Shown here: in pieces, positions 45,068 through 54,078 of the stretch | Position numbering within the stretch: position 1 is the first letter of the stretch | Layout: every line of letters begins with the position of its first letter | From: Roseiarcus sp036513315 | GTDB lineage: Bacteria > Pseudomonadota > Alphaproteobacteria > Rhizobiales > Beijerinckiaceae | Assembly: GCA_036513315.1 (NCBI GenBank) | Contig: DATBZF010000065.1 | Coordinates: 1-64,000, forward strand | Direction: 5' to 3' | DNA: 64,000 nt | Translations under genes and position numbers: made by a program | Notes under the pieces: model-generated | Databases searched by the model: none | What the model was told of the DNA's origin: nothing | Seen by the model: the letters and a program-made list of their open reading frames with translations, nothing else

Positions 45068-46246
45068 ATGACGGTTCCGCACGAGCAGTGGCTCGTCGTG
45101 CTGTCCATATGCATCGCCATTCAGGGCAGTTTTGTCGGCCTTTTGCTCGCCAGAGGTCTCGATCAGGCGGAGGGTATTCGCCGGCGCGTCTTGCTGGCGG
45201 GAGCGTCGCTGACGCTGGCGACAGGCGTCTGGTCGATGCATTTCGTCGGAATGCTCGCCGCCGACTTTCCCTCCGCAATCGATTATCTCGTCCTCCCGAC
45301 CCTTCTATCCTTTCTGATCTGCGTCATTGTCGTTGGAATCGGGGTCTACGCCACCCATGCCGACGGATCCGCGATCCTGCGAATCGGCATCGGCGCTGCC
45401 GCCATGGGACTCGGCATCAGCCTTATGCATTATGTCGGGATGTCCGCGGTGCATCTGGCGGGGCCGACGAGCCAGGAACCGACATTCGTTGGACTTTCAG
45501 TCGCGATTTCAGTCGCGGCGAGCGGCGTCGCTTTGTGGACGTTGGAGCGCCGCGCCACACGCTCGCGCCTTCTCGGAGCCGCCGTCGTCCTTGGACTTGC
45601 GATTTCCGGCATGCATTACACCGCGATGGCCGGCATGAGGCTTGATCCCTTGTGTTTCGACGTCACGCGCTTCGTCGCCGCCGATTCCGCCTTGTCACGC
45701 AACGCGCTAGCACTGCTGACGACGATGATCTCTTTCGGCGTTTCGGCCGCCTTTCTCTTGTCGCTGGTGCCTGAGGGCAAGGCCCGGCTCCGGCAGGCGC
45801 CCGCATTCGGCGCCACGATTGGCGGCGACCACTCGCTCTCCTCACCAGCGGCCGAAGCTACGCCGGTGACGCAAATCGATCGTTCGGCGGAACAGGATCG
45901 GCGGCAGTCCGGTTCCATCAGCGTCGAGAAGGACGGACGCGCGCGCGAGATTTCGATCGACGATATTTTCGCGGTCAGAGCCAATGCTCATTATTCCTAT
46001 GTCCATGACGGAGAGCAGGAATATTTCTGTGGGCTCGCTATCAGCGCCATCGAGGCGCGCCTTGACCCGGCGCGCTTCATCCGAGTGCATCGAAGCCATA
46101 TCGTCGCGATAGACCGGGTCGCCAGCCTGAAGCGCGACGGTGAAAACGGCGTCGCCGAGTTGGCGGCCCCTGTGCGCTGCACCATTCCCATCGCGCGTTC
46201 GCATTTTCGCCAGGTCAAGCAGTTGGTCCAAGCCCGGATCGCTTGA
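45068..46246 (+). CDS. coxC: MHYT-LytTR membrane sensor CoxC
   Basis: Encodes 392 aa. Seven or so transmembrane helices carry three MHYT-type motifs (MHFVGM, MHYVGM, MHYTAM), each proposed to bind copper and so sense gases such as CO or O2. A C-terminal LytTR DNA-binding domain (about 300-392: FAVRANAHYSYV, RFIRVHRSHIVAIDRV) follows. This architecture and its place directly upstream of coxM match CoxC of Oligotropha carboxidovorans. A membrane-bound one-component regulator of CO oxidation is the likely role. GGGAGG precedes the ATG. Confidence 0.88.
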   Translation: MTVPHEQWLVVLSICIAIQGSFVGLLLARGLDQAEGIRRRVLLAGASLTLATGVWSMHFVGMLAADFPSAIDYLVLPTLLSFLICVIVVGIGVYATHADGSAILRIGIGAAAMGLGISLMHYVGMSAVHLAGPTSQEPTFVGLSVAISVAASGVALWTLERRATRSRLLGAAVVLGLAISGMHYTAMAGMRLDPLCFDVTRFVAADSALSRNALALLTTMISFGVSAAFLLSLVPEGKARLRQAPAFGATIGGDHSLSSPAAEATPVTQIDRSAEQDRRQSGSISVEKDGRAREISIDDIFAVRANAHYSYVHDGEQEYFCGLAISAIEARLDPARFIRVHRSHIVAIDRVASLKRDGENGVAELAAPVRCTIPIARSHFRQVKQLVQARIA

Positions 46247-46249
46247 CAT

Positions 46250-46269
46250 CGGCGGGGATTCTGCCGCCG
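46250..46269 (+). terminator. Hairpin after coxC
   Basis: CGGCGG and CCGCCG form a 6-bp GC stem with an 8-base loop, three bases after the coxC stop and followed by a short T-run. It could reduce read-through into coxM, giving the structural genes their own promoter in the 170 bases that follow. Confidence 0.45.
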
Positions 46270-46442
46270 TTTGTGCGAGCCGTCAGCAGAGTTGACCCTT
46301 TTCGTGCAGAGTTTTGCGGATTTCGTGAATTTCTTCGCTTTCCATGCAGCGCCCATTGATGGTGCGGCGCACAGAGCGCGACTCTTCCTCATAGTGCGGC
46401 CGGCCGGCCCTAATCGACCGCCACGGAATCAGGGAGGCCCGC

Positions 46443-47309
46443 TTGATCCCCGGCTCATTCGACTATCACCGACCGACAAATCTTAATGAGGCTGTAGCCT
46501 TGCTGTCGGGCTTCGACGCCGACGCGCGCGTCATCGCCGGCGGACACAGCCTGATCCCGATGATGAAGCTACGCCTGGCGACGCCAAGCCATCTTATCGA
46601 TCTGGCCGCTGTCAAGGAACTCAGGGGCATCCGTGCCGAGGGCGGCGACATCGTCATTGGCGCTATGACGACGCAGCATGAGTTGATCGCCTCTGAGTTG
46701 CTCGCCACGCGGCTGCCGATCGTCAGGGAAACGGCGCTGCTGATCGCCGACCCGCAGGTGCGCTATCTCGGCACGCTTGGCGGCAATGTCGCCAATGGCG
46801 ATCCTGGCAATGACATGCCCGCGCTGATGATGTGTCTTGGCGCGGTCTATATGCTGCAGGGCAAAGGCGGCGAGCGCCAGATCGCCGCCCGTGACTATTA
46901 TCAGGGCGCATATGCGACCGCCGCGCAGCTGGACGAAATTCTGACGGCGGTCAGGATCACGCCGCCGCCTGCCGGCCATGGCTATGCTTATGAGAAGCTG
47001 AAGCGCAAGGTTGGCGATTATGCGACCGCAGCCGCCAGCGTCGTTCTGACGGTTGCAAATGGCGCAGTGACGACCTGCGCGATCGGCCTCACCAATGTCG
47101 CGGATACGGCTTTGTTCGCGCGGGCGGCCGCTCAGGCCGTGATCGGATCGAAACTCGACAAGGCGACGCTCGCCCGCGCTTCGGTCGCCGCCGAAGCGAT
47201 CGCCTCGCCCGCCGCCGATGGACGCGGCTCAGCCGAATATCGCCGCAAAATGGCGGGCGTAATGACCGCCCGCGCCCTGAGCCGCGCCTTCGCGCGCGCC
47301 AACGGTTGA
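46443..47309 (+). CDS. coxM: CO dehydrogenase medium (FAD) subunit CoxM
   Basis: Encodes 288 aa, the usual size. It starts IPGSFDYHRP and has the FAD motifs AGGHSLIPMMKLR (about 32-44) and TLGGNVANGDPGND. It passes electrons from the iron-sulfur subunit to the quinone pool. The start is TTG with GGAGG five bases upstream; no ATG fits the family N-terminus. coxS follows 11 bases later. Confidence 0.94.
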   Translation: MIPGSFDYHRPTNLNEAVALLSGFDADARVIAGGHSLIPMMKLRLATPSHLIDLAAVKELRGIRAEGGDIVIGAMTTQHELIASELLATRLPIVRETALLIADPQVRYLGTLGGNVANGDPGNDMPALMMCLGAVYMLQGKGGERQIAARDYYQGAYATAAQLDEILTAVRITPPPAGHGYAYEKLKRKVGDYATAAASVVLTVANGAVTTCAIGLTNVADTALFARAAAQAVIGSKLDKATLARASVAAEAIASPAADGRGSAEYRRKMAGVMTARALSRAFARANG

Positions 47310-47320
47310 AGGGGAAGGCG

Positions 47321-47821
47321 ATGGCCAAGATCAATGTGAGTATGGAACTCAATGGCAAGACGGTTTCGGCGGAAGTCGAGCCGCGCACGCTGCTGATCCA
47401 CTACCTCAGAGAAAACCTCAACGTCACCGGCCCGCACATTGGCTGCGACACCTCCCATTGCGGCGCCTGCACGGTCGACGTTGACGGCAAATCGGTAAAA
47501 TCCTGCACGATCTTCGCGGTCCAGGCAGCAGGCGCCGAGGTTCTCACAATCGAGGGCATGGCAGGAGCCGACGGCAAACTTCATGTCCTGCAGGAGGCCT
47601 TTCGAGAAATGCACGGCCTGCAGTGCGGCTTTTGCACGCCCGGCATGATCGTGCGCGCGCACCGGCTGCTCAAGGAGAATCCGAACCCGACGGAGGAAGA
47701 GATCCGGATGGGGATTTCCGGCAATCTTTGCCGCTGCACCGGCTACCAGAACGTTGTCAAGGCCATCCAATACGCCGCCGCCAAGATCAATGGCGTGGAA
47801 TACAAGGAAGCTGCGGAATGA
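47321..47821 (+). CDS. coxS: CO dehydrogenase small (2Fe-2S) subunit CoxS
   Basis: Encodes 166 aa, as in Oligotropha. All eight cluster ligands are in place: Cys42, 47, 50 and 62 for the plant-type 2Fe-2S cluster and Cys102, 105, 137 and 139 for the helical cluster near the molybdenum site. The ATG at 47321 has an AAGGGGAAGG site and excludes a TTG 15 bases earlier. The stop overlaps the coxL start as ATGA. Confidence 0.96.
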   Translation: MAKINVSMELNGKTVSAEVEPRTLLIHYLRENLNVTGPHIGCDTSHCGACTVDVDGKSVKSCTIFAVQAAGAEVLTIEGMAGADGKLHVLQEAFREMHGLQCGFCTPGMIVRAHRLLKENPNPTEEEIRMGISGNLCRCTGYQNVVKAIQYAAAKINGVEYKEAAE

Positions 47822-50241
47822 ACGCCCCCACCGATCCATCCGCCATCGAGCGCGCCGAAAAACTGGAAGGCATGGGGTGCAAGCGAAAGCGCGTCGAGGA
47901 CGTGCGTTTCACGCAAGGGCGCGGAAATTATGTCGACGACATCAAATTGCCGGACATGCTGCACGGCGATTTTCACCGCTCGAGCCGCGCCCATGCGCGC
48001 ATCAAGAGCATCGATACGTCGAAAGCAAAAGCCGTGCCCGGCGTCGTCGCCGTGCTCACCGCCGAGGAGCTGAAAGGCGTCAACCTCGCCTGGATGCCGA
48101 CGTTGGCGGGCGATGTGCAGATGGTGCTCGCCGACGGCAAGGTCTTGTTCCAGAACCAGGAGATCGCTTTCGTCGTCGCCGTCGATCGATATATCGCGGC
48201 GGATGCGGCCGATCTCGTCGAGGTCGAATATGAAGAGCTCCCGGTCGTCATCGATCCCTTCAAGGCGATGGACGCAGATGCGCCAGTGCTGCGCGAGGAT
48301 ATCAAGGACAAGAAAGACGGCGCACATGGACCTCGCAACCATCCCAACCACATTTTCAACTGGCAGGTCGGCGACAAGGATTTGACCGCCGCCGCTTTCG
48401 CCAAGGCGGAAGTCGCGACCAAAGACCTGCTGTCTTACCAACGCGTGCATCCCTGCCCGCTTGAGACCTGCCAATGTCTCGTCAGCTTCGACAAGATCAA
48501 AGGCGAGATCACGATCTATGGAACGTTCCAGGCGCCGCATGTAATCAGGACCGTGGTCGCGCTGATCGCCGGCCTGCCCGAACACAAGATTCATGTCATT
48601 TCGCCCGACATTGGCGGCGGCTTCGGCAACAAGGTCGGCGCCTATCCCGGGTATATCTGTTCGGCTGTCGCCTCGATCGTCACTGGTCTGCCGGTCAAAT
48701 GGGTCGAAGACCGGATCGAGAACCTTTCGACGACGTCCTTTGCACGCGATTACCACATGACGACCGAAATCGCGGCGACCAAAGACGGGCGCGTCACCGG
48801 TCTGCGCGTGCATATCCTCGCCGACCATGGCGCTTTCGACGCCTGCGCCGATCCATCGAAATGGCCGGCCGGCTTTTCCAATATCGTCACCGGTTCCTAC
48901 GATTTTCCCGTCGCCCATCTCTCCGTCGACGGCGTCTACACCAATAAGGCGCCGGGCGGCGTCGCCTATCGCTGCTCGTTTCGCGTCACCGAAGTCGCGT
49001 ATGCTATCGAGCGCGCAATGGACATTATGGCGCAGAAACTGGGGATGGATCCCGTCGACTTCCGCGTCAAGAATTTCATTAAGCGCGAGCAATTTCCCTA
49101 TCAGTCAGCACTTGGCTGGGAATATGATTCCGGCGACTACCACACCGCGATGCAGAAAGCGGTCGAGACGACCGGCTATCGCAATTTGCGCGAAGAGCAG
49201 AAGACGAAGCAGGAGGCGTTTAAACGCGGCGAGACGCGCCAACTGATGGGCGTCGGCGTCGCCTTCTTCACCGAAATCGTCGGCGCCGGTCCCTCGAAGA
49301 ATTGCGACATTCTCGGCATTGCGATGTTCGATTCGGCCGAAATCAGGGTCCACCCGACCGGCCGCGTCCTCGGCCGTATGGGGTCGAAGAGTCAGGGCCA
49401 GGGCCATGAGACGACTTGGGCGCAGATCATCGCGACCGAGATCGGCATTCCCGCCGGCGATATCGCGATCGAAGAAGGCAACACCGACACCGCGCCCTAC
49501 GGGCTTGGCACCTATGGCTCCCGTTCGACGCCGGTCACCGGCGCCGCGATCGCGATGGCGGCGCGCAAGATCAAGGCGAAAGCGCAGATGATCGCCGCCT
49601 TCATGCTCGAAGTGCATGAGGGCGATCTCGAATGGGACGTCGACCGCTTCCGCGTGAAGGGGAACCCCGAGCAGTTCAAGACGATGAGCCAGCTCGCCTG
49701 GGCCGCTTATAACAAGGTGCCTCCCGGCATGGAGCCAGGCCTCGAGGCGGTGAGTTATTACGACCCGCCGAACATGACCTACCCGTTCGGCGCCTATATC
49801 TGCGTGATGGACATCGACGTCGACACTGGCGTTCACACGGTCCGCCGCTTCTATGCGCTCGACGATTGCGGCGTCCGCATCAATCCGATGATCATCGAAG
49901 GCCAGGTGCATGGCGGCCTCACCGAAGGCTATGCCATCGCGATGGGTCAGGAGATTGTCTATGACGCGATGGGCAACGTCAGCGGCGTCTCGCTGATGGA
50001 TTATTTCCTGCCGATCGCGGTCGAGACGCCGAAATGGGAAACCGATTATACGGTCACGCCTTCGCCGCATCATCCGATCGGGGCCAAGGGTGTCGGCGAA
50101 AGCCCCAATGTCGGCAGCGTTCCCTGCTTCGCCAATGCGGTGAATGACGCGTTCAAATTTCTCGGGTCGACTCATATTCCGATGCCGCATGATAATTATC
50201 GCGTCTGGCTGGCGGCGGAGAAGCTCGGCCTCCACGCCTAG
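47818..50241 (+). CDS. coxL: CO dehydrogenase large (molybdenum-copper) subunit CoxL, form I
   Basis: Encodes 807 aa (809 in Oligotropha). The active-site loop is VAYRCSFR with Cys386 as the ligand of the Mo-S-Cu centre, the diagnostic sequence of true form I CO dehydrogenase (form II enzymes have AYRGAGR). The catalytic Glu sits at 761 in GAKGVGESPNVG, and the molybdopterin loops (GGGFGNKVGAYPG, GSKSQGQGHETT) are present. It oxidises CO to CO2 with electrons passed to CoxS and CoxM, at the inner membrane. It needs the Mo-molybdopterin cytosine dinucleotide cofactor and CoxD/E/F maturation. Confidence 0.97.
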   Translation: MNAPTDPSAIERAEKLEGMGCKRKRVEDVRFTQGRGNYVDDIKLPDMLHGDFHRSSRAHARIKSIDTSKAKAVPGVVAVLTAEELKGVNLAWMPTLAGDVQMVLADGKVLFQNQEIAFVVAVDRYIAADAADLVEVEYEELPVVIDPFKAMDADAPVLREDIKDKKDGAHGPRNHPNHIFNWQVGDKDLTAAAFAKAEVATKDLLSYQRVHPCPLETCQCLVSFDKIKGEITIYGTFQAPHVIRTVVALIAGLPEHKIHVISPDIGGGFGNKVGAYPGYICSAVASIVTGLPVKWVEDRIENLSTTSFARDYHMTTEIAATKDGRVTGLRVHILADHGAFDACADPSKWPAGFSNIVTGSYDFPVAHLSVDGVYTNKAPGGVAYRCSFRVTEVAYAIERAMDIMAQKLGMDPVDFRVKNFIKREQFPYQSALGWEYDSGDYHTAMQKAVETTGYRNLREEQKTKQEAFKRGETRQLMGVGVAFFTEIVGAGPSKNCDILGIAMFDSAEIRVHPTGRVLGRMGSKSQGQGHETTWAQIIATEIGIPAGDIAIEEGNTDTAPYGLGTYGSRSTPVTGAAIAMAARKIKAKAQMIAAFMLEVHEGDLEWDVDRFRVKGNPEQFKTMSQLAWAAYNKVPPGMEPGLEAVSYYDPPNMTYPFGAYICVMDIDVDTGVHTVRRFYALDDCGVRINPMIIEGQVHGGLTEGYAIAMGQEIVYDAMGNVSGVSLMDYFLPIAVETPKWETDYTVTPSPHHPIGAKGVGESPNVGSVPCFANAVNDAFKFLGSTHIPMPHDNYRVWLAAEKLGLHA

Positions 50242-50298
50242 GGAAAAGGAATTGGCGGCGATCGGTCGTGGCCGCGCCGCCATCTGTTGGAACGGGAT

Positions 50299-51177
50299 AT
50301 GATTCCTCGCTCAGCCATCGCCAGCCAACTCGCCGAGGCCGGCTATGTCGCCGACCGCGATCTTTCCACCGCGCTGTGGATGATGGATCATCTGTCGCGG
50401 CCTCTCCTCATCGAAGGCGAAGCGGGCGTCGGCAAGACGGAAGTCGCCAAGGCCTTGGCGAAAGTGCATGACTGCGAACTCATCCGCATGCAATGCTACG
50501 AAGGGCTCGACGCCAATTCGGCTCTTTATGAATGGAACTATCAGCGTCAGCTTCTCGCCATCAAGGCGCGCGAGGGCTCGGGCGCCAGCGTCAGCGAAGT
50601 CGAGGCGCAGATCTTCTCGGAGGACTATCTGCTTGAGCGCCCGCTGCTTGCGGCGATCAGGCGCGAGAAGTCGCCGGTGCTGCTGGTCGACGAGGTCGAT
50701 CGGGCGGACGAGGAATTCGAAGCCTTCCTGCTCGAGCTTCTCTCCGATTTCCAGGTCACGATCCCGGAGTTCGGCACGATCGCAGCGCGTTCGATCCCGC
50801 GCGTCGTGCTCACCTCCAACGGCACGCGTGAACTCTCAGACGCATTGCGCCGGCGATGCCTTTATCACTATCTCGATTTCCCCGATGTCGACCGCGAGGC
50901 CGCGATCATCCTGATGCGGCTGCCCGCGATCGACGCCAGTCTCGCTCTGCAGGTCGCGCGCGTGGTCGGGCTGCTGCGCAAGGAAGATTTGCGAAAGATT
51001 CCGGGCATCGCAGAGACGCTCGACTGGGCAGCGACCCTGGCCGGGCTCGGCGTGGAAGACCTGCGCGCGGCGCCCGAACTCGTCTTTGAGACGCTGATTG
51101 CGTTGTTGAAGACACGGGAGGATCGGGCGCGGGTGACGATTGAGGTCGCCGAGCGCATTCTTGGCAAGGTCGCCTGA
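50299..51177 (+). CDS. coxD: MoxR-type AAA+ ATPase CoxD
   Basis: Encodes 292 aa with Walker A EGEAGVGKTEVAKAL and Walker B PVLLVDEVDRADEEFEAF, then the arginine-finger region LRRRCLYHYLDFP. In Oligotropha CoxD sulfurates the active site and drives cofactor maturation with CoxE and CoxF. It is 57 bases past coxL. The ATG at 50299 is chosen; a TTG at 50287 is the alternative. Confidence 0.9.
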   Translation: MIPRSAIASQLAEAGYVADRDLSTALWMMDHLSRPLLIEGEAGVGKTEVAKALAKVHDCELIRMQCYEGLDANSALYEWNYQRQLLAIKAREGSGASVSEVEAQIFSEDYLLERPLLAAIRREKSPVLLVDEVDRADEEFEAFLLELLSDFQVTIPEFGTIAARSIPRVVLTSNGTRELSDALRRRCLYHYLDFPDVDREAAIILMRLPAIDASLALQVARVVGLLRKEDLRKIPGIAETLDWAATLAGLGVEDLRAAPELVFETLIALLKTREDRARVTIEVAERILGKVA

Positions 51178-51178
51178 C

Positions 51179-52378
51179 ATGAACGCCGGCGCCGCGCCTC
51201 TTAAACGCGACGATTCCGAGCCCGGATCCTCAATGCGCCGACGTCTCGCCGGATTTGTCGCCACCTTGCGCGGAGCCGGGTTCGCCATCGGCCATGCCGA
51301 GACAGCCGACGCGGCGCGGGTGATCGCCTCGCCCGCGGCGGATCGGCCGCACGGCCTGTGCATCGCGCTGAGGGCCTTGTTTTGCTCGCGCCAGACAGAA
51401 CTTGCGCGGTTCGATGAGCTCTTCGCCGCGTTCTGGCGTGGACGCGGCGTCAGGCAGGCGATGCGCATCGCGGTGGATGGCGGACGGACGAAAGCGCCGC
51501 GCCGCTTCGAGGCCGGCCCCGGCGCCGCCAATTCGCCGGCGGGATTGCCCGAACGAAGCCTCGCCGAAGGTCCGGAGGACGGCGCGTCCGATGGGCGCGG
51601 GCGCCGGGGCGGCGCCTCGGCGCATGACGCTCTTTCCGCCAAGGATCTGCGCCGGCTCGACGGCGCGCAGGAAATGGCCGCTGCAATCGCGCTCGCCGAG
51701 CGACTTGCGCGGCGCATGCGCGCGCGGCTGACGCGGCGAGAGCGCGTGAGAGCGCGCGGTCGGCGGATCGATCTGCGCGCCACGATCCGTCGCAACATCG
51801 GCCATGGCGGCGAGCCGTTCGATCTCGCCTTCCGCCGGCGCAAATCCAAACCCTTGCGCCTTGTCGTGCTGCTTGATGCTTCCGGTTCGATGGAACTCTA
51901 TACGGGCTTCTTCGTGCGGTTCATGCATGCGGTAGCGCTCTCGTTCAAGCAGTCGGAAGCTTTTCTCTTCCATACGCGCCTTGCCCATGTCTCCTCGGCT
52001 TTGCGCGAGCGCGACCCCACCCGTGCGCTCGATCGCCTTGCACTAATGGCCCAGGGGATCGGCGGCGGCACGAAGATCGGCGAAAGCCTCGCCACATTCG
52101 ATCGGTGGCATGCGCGCCGCGCTATCCATTCACGCACCTGCGTGATAATTTTATCGGACGGCTACGACACCGGCGAGCCGGCGCTGTTGGATTCTTCGAT
52201 GCGTGCGCTGCGTAAGCGTTGCCGGCGCATCGTCTGGCTCAATCCGCTGATCGGCTGGGAGGGCTACGCGCCCAGCGCGCGCGGCATGCAGGCGGCGCTG
52301 CCCCATGTCGACCTCTTCGCCGCCGCTCATAATATTGACAGCCTCGCGGCGCTCGAACCTTATCTCGCGAGGATATGA
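51179..52378 (+). CDS. coxE: VWA-domain protein CoxE
   Basis: Encodes 399 aa. The C-terminal half is a von Willebrand A domain with a complete MIDAS motif in VVLLDASGSMELY (about residue 235) and later VIILSDGYDTG. The N-terminal half is basic and helical. CoxE forms a MoxR-VWA pair with CoxD and helps insert copper or sulfur in the CoxL site. Only 1 base lies between the coxD stop and this ATG. Confidence 0.9.
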   Translation: MNAGAAPLKRDDSEPGSSMRRRLAGFVATLRGAGFAIGHAETADAARVIASPAADRPHGLCIALRALFCSRQTELARFDELFAAFWRGRGVRQAMRIAVDGGRTKAPRRFEAGPGAANSPAGLPERSLAEGPEDGASDGRGRRGGASAHDALSAKDLRRLDGAQEMAAAIALAERLARRMRARLTRRERVRARGRRIDLRATIRRNIGHGGEPFDLAFRRRKSKPLRLVVLLDASGSMELYTGFFVRFMHAVALSFKQSEAFLFHTRLAHVSSALRERDPTRALDRLALMAQGIGGGTKIGESLATFDRWHARRAIHSRTCVIILSDGYDTGEPALLDSSMRALRKRCRRIVWLNPLIGWEGYAPSARGMQAALPHVDLFAAAHNIDSLAALEPYLARI

Positions 52379-52381
52379 GCG

Positions 52382-53254
52382 ATGGCGCCCGATATTCTCG
52401 ACCTTGCCGCGCAGCGCAAATCGAAAGGCGAACCTTTCGCTCTGGCGACTGTCGTTCGCACCGTCGATGTGACGGCGGCCAAAGCGGGCGCCAAGGCGCT
52501 GATCGGACAGGACGGCTCGATTTCGGAAGGATGGATCGGCGGCGGCTGCGCGCGGGCCGCGGTTTTGAAGGCGGCGCGCCAGGCGTTGGCCGACGGCAAG
52601 TCGCGGCTCGTCTCCATCCAGCCCAAAGACCTGCTCACTGAACAGGGGTTGGGGGCGGGTGACGATCGCGACGGCGTCACTTTCGCCAATAATTTCTGCC
52701 CGAGCAAGGGCACGATGGATGTTTTCGTGGAGCCGATCCTTCCGAAACCGGCGCTGCTCGTGCTCGGCGCCTCGCCAATCGCCGTCGCGCTCGCCGACCT
52801 CGCCGCAAACATGGGCTTTGACGTCACCGTCGCCGCCGGCAAGGACGACCTTGCGCGGTTTGGACCTGTCGCATCGAAGATTGAGGGTTTCGAGATAAAA
52901 TCGACGGACGCGCCGCGCGCCTATGTCGTCGTGTCTACGCAGGGCTCCGGCGATCGCACGGCGTTGAGAGCAGCCGCCGCCTTGGACGCCAGATATATCG
53001 CGTTCGTGGGCTCGCGGCGTAAGGCGGCGACATTGCGGGACGAACTCGCCAGCGAAGGCGTTTCACGCCCCCGGCTGGACGCGATCAAGGCGCCGGCGGG
53101 CCTCGATATTGGCGCGATCACGACAGAGGAAATCGCATTGTCGATCGTGACGGAAATGATCGCGATTCGCCGCGCGAACCGAGAGACGTTCGCATCGTCA
53201 GACGAGCTCGCGCCGATGGCGTCTACGCTGCAAGTCGAGGAGAGACAATCATGA
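52382..53254 (+). CDS. coxF: XdhC-family maturation factor CoxF
   Basis: Encodes 290 aa, with an N-terminal XdhC/CoxI segment (FALATVVRTVDV, GWIGGGCARAAVL) and a C-terminal XdhC Rossmann part (LLVLGASPIAVALADLA, YIAFVGSRRKAATLRDEL, IGAITTEEIALSIVTEM). XdhC-like proteins bind sulfurated molybdopterin and deliver it to the apo-enzyme. It starts 3 bases after coxE. Confidence 0.9.
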   Translation: MAPDILDLAAQRKSKGEPFALATVVRTVDVTAAKAGAKALIGQDGSISEGWIGGGCARAAVLKAARQALADGKSRLVSIQPKDLLTEQGLGAGDDRDGVTFANNFCPSKGTMDVFVEPILPKPALLVLGASPIAVALADLAANMGFDVTVAAGKDDLARFGPVASKIEGFEIKSTDAPRAYVVVSTQGSGDRTALRAAAALDARYIAFVGSRRKAATLRDELASEGVSRPRLDAIKAPAGLDIGAITTEEIALSIVTEMIAIRRANRETFASSDELAPMASTLQVEERQS

Positions 53255-53517
53255 TGACCTTGACAATGACGACAAGCGATCTCGATCTGTTGTCCCGGTG
53301 TGATGCGGCCTCGTTGAAGAGAGCGCATAGTTTTTTTCGGGTCTTGGCGAGGACTCTCGCGGCGCTGTTGGTTCTGACTGCGCTCCTCGCGCCCGATTGT
53401 TGTCTGACCGGATCGCATACCCACAACGCGAACCTCGACGGGTTTGGGCCCATATGTTTTCAGCCGCGTCGGTTGGCGGTAGAAAAATATCTGTTCGAAC
53501 CAGGGGACGAGACGTCG
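53255..53517 (+). other. 263-base stretch between coxF and coxG with an open in-frame extension
   Basis: The coxG frame is open back to an ATG at 53251 that overlaps the coxF stop and has GAGGAG upstream. The translation has a hydrophobic stretch (LAALLVLTALLAPDCC) but no similarity I recognise, and its codon third positions are less GC-rich than in coxG. It is either a 237-aa signal-bearing CoxG variant or a non-coding leader that happens to be open. Confidence 0.35.
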
Positions 53518-53964
53518 ATGGCCATGACGATGATGGGCGAAGTGACCTTGCGTGCGGAACGCGCTCGAGTTTGGGCGATGCTCAATGACCCGATCGTTTT
53601 GAAGGCTTGTATTCCGGGATGCCAATCGCTCGACAAGACGGGCGACAGTTCATTTTCCGCGGTGGCGAAAATCAAAATCGGTCCGGTCAGCGCCAGTTTC
53701 AAAGGCAGGGTGCAACTCTCCGACATCGACGCGCCCAACGGCTATACGATCAGCGGCGAGGGAGAGGGCGGCATTGCAGGATTCGCCAATGGCGGCGCCA
53801 AAGTGCATCTCGCCGAGGCGCCGGAAGGGACGATTCTGAGATACGACGTTACCGCTAATGTCGGCGGCAGAATCGCTCAGATGGGTTCGCGCCTGATCGA
53901 TGGCGTGGCCAAGAAAATGGCCGATCAATTCTTCACGAGCTTTGCAGCGGCCGTTGGCGAGTAG
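53518..53964 (+). CDS. coxG: CoxG, SRPBCC-fold membrane-recruitment protein
   Basis: Encodes 148 aa: the SRPBCC/START-like fold of CoxG with MLNDPIVLKACIPGCQSL at the N-terminus, IGPVSASFKGRVQLSDID, and the C-terminal RLIDGVAKKMADQFFTSFA. In Oligotropha a longer CoxG (about 200 aa) anchors CO dehydrogenase to the membrane; this one ends after the SRPBCC core and lacks a C-terminal extension. Start at 53518 or 53524. It is the last gene of the operon. Confidence 0.88.
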   Translation: MAMTMMGEVTLRAERARVWAMLNDPIVLKACIPGCQSLDKTGDSSFSAVAKIKIGPVSASFKGRVQLSDIDAPNGYTISGEGEGGIAGFANGGAKVHLAEAPEGTILRYDVTANVGGRIAQMGSRLIDGVAKKMADQFFTSFAAAVGE

Positions 53965-53970
53965 AGAGTT

Positions 53971-53988
53971 TCGCGAGAACCCTCGCGA
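53971..53988 (+). terminator. Hairpin after coxG
   Basis: TCGCGAG-AACC-CTCGCGA forms a perfect 7-bp stem, six bases past the coxG stop and before the convergent SpoIIE gene. There is no U-run, so it may work with Rho or as a 3'-end stabiliser. Confidence 0.5.
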
Positions 53989-54078
53989 GCAACGCGCCAA
54001 CTATGCGGCGATGTCACAAAGCCTGATTGAGCCGTTTCCAAATTGAGCCTCCATGCGGGCGAGTAAGTCGACGATTGC

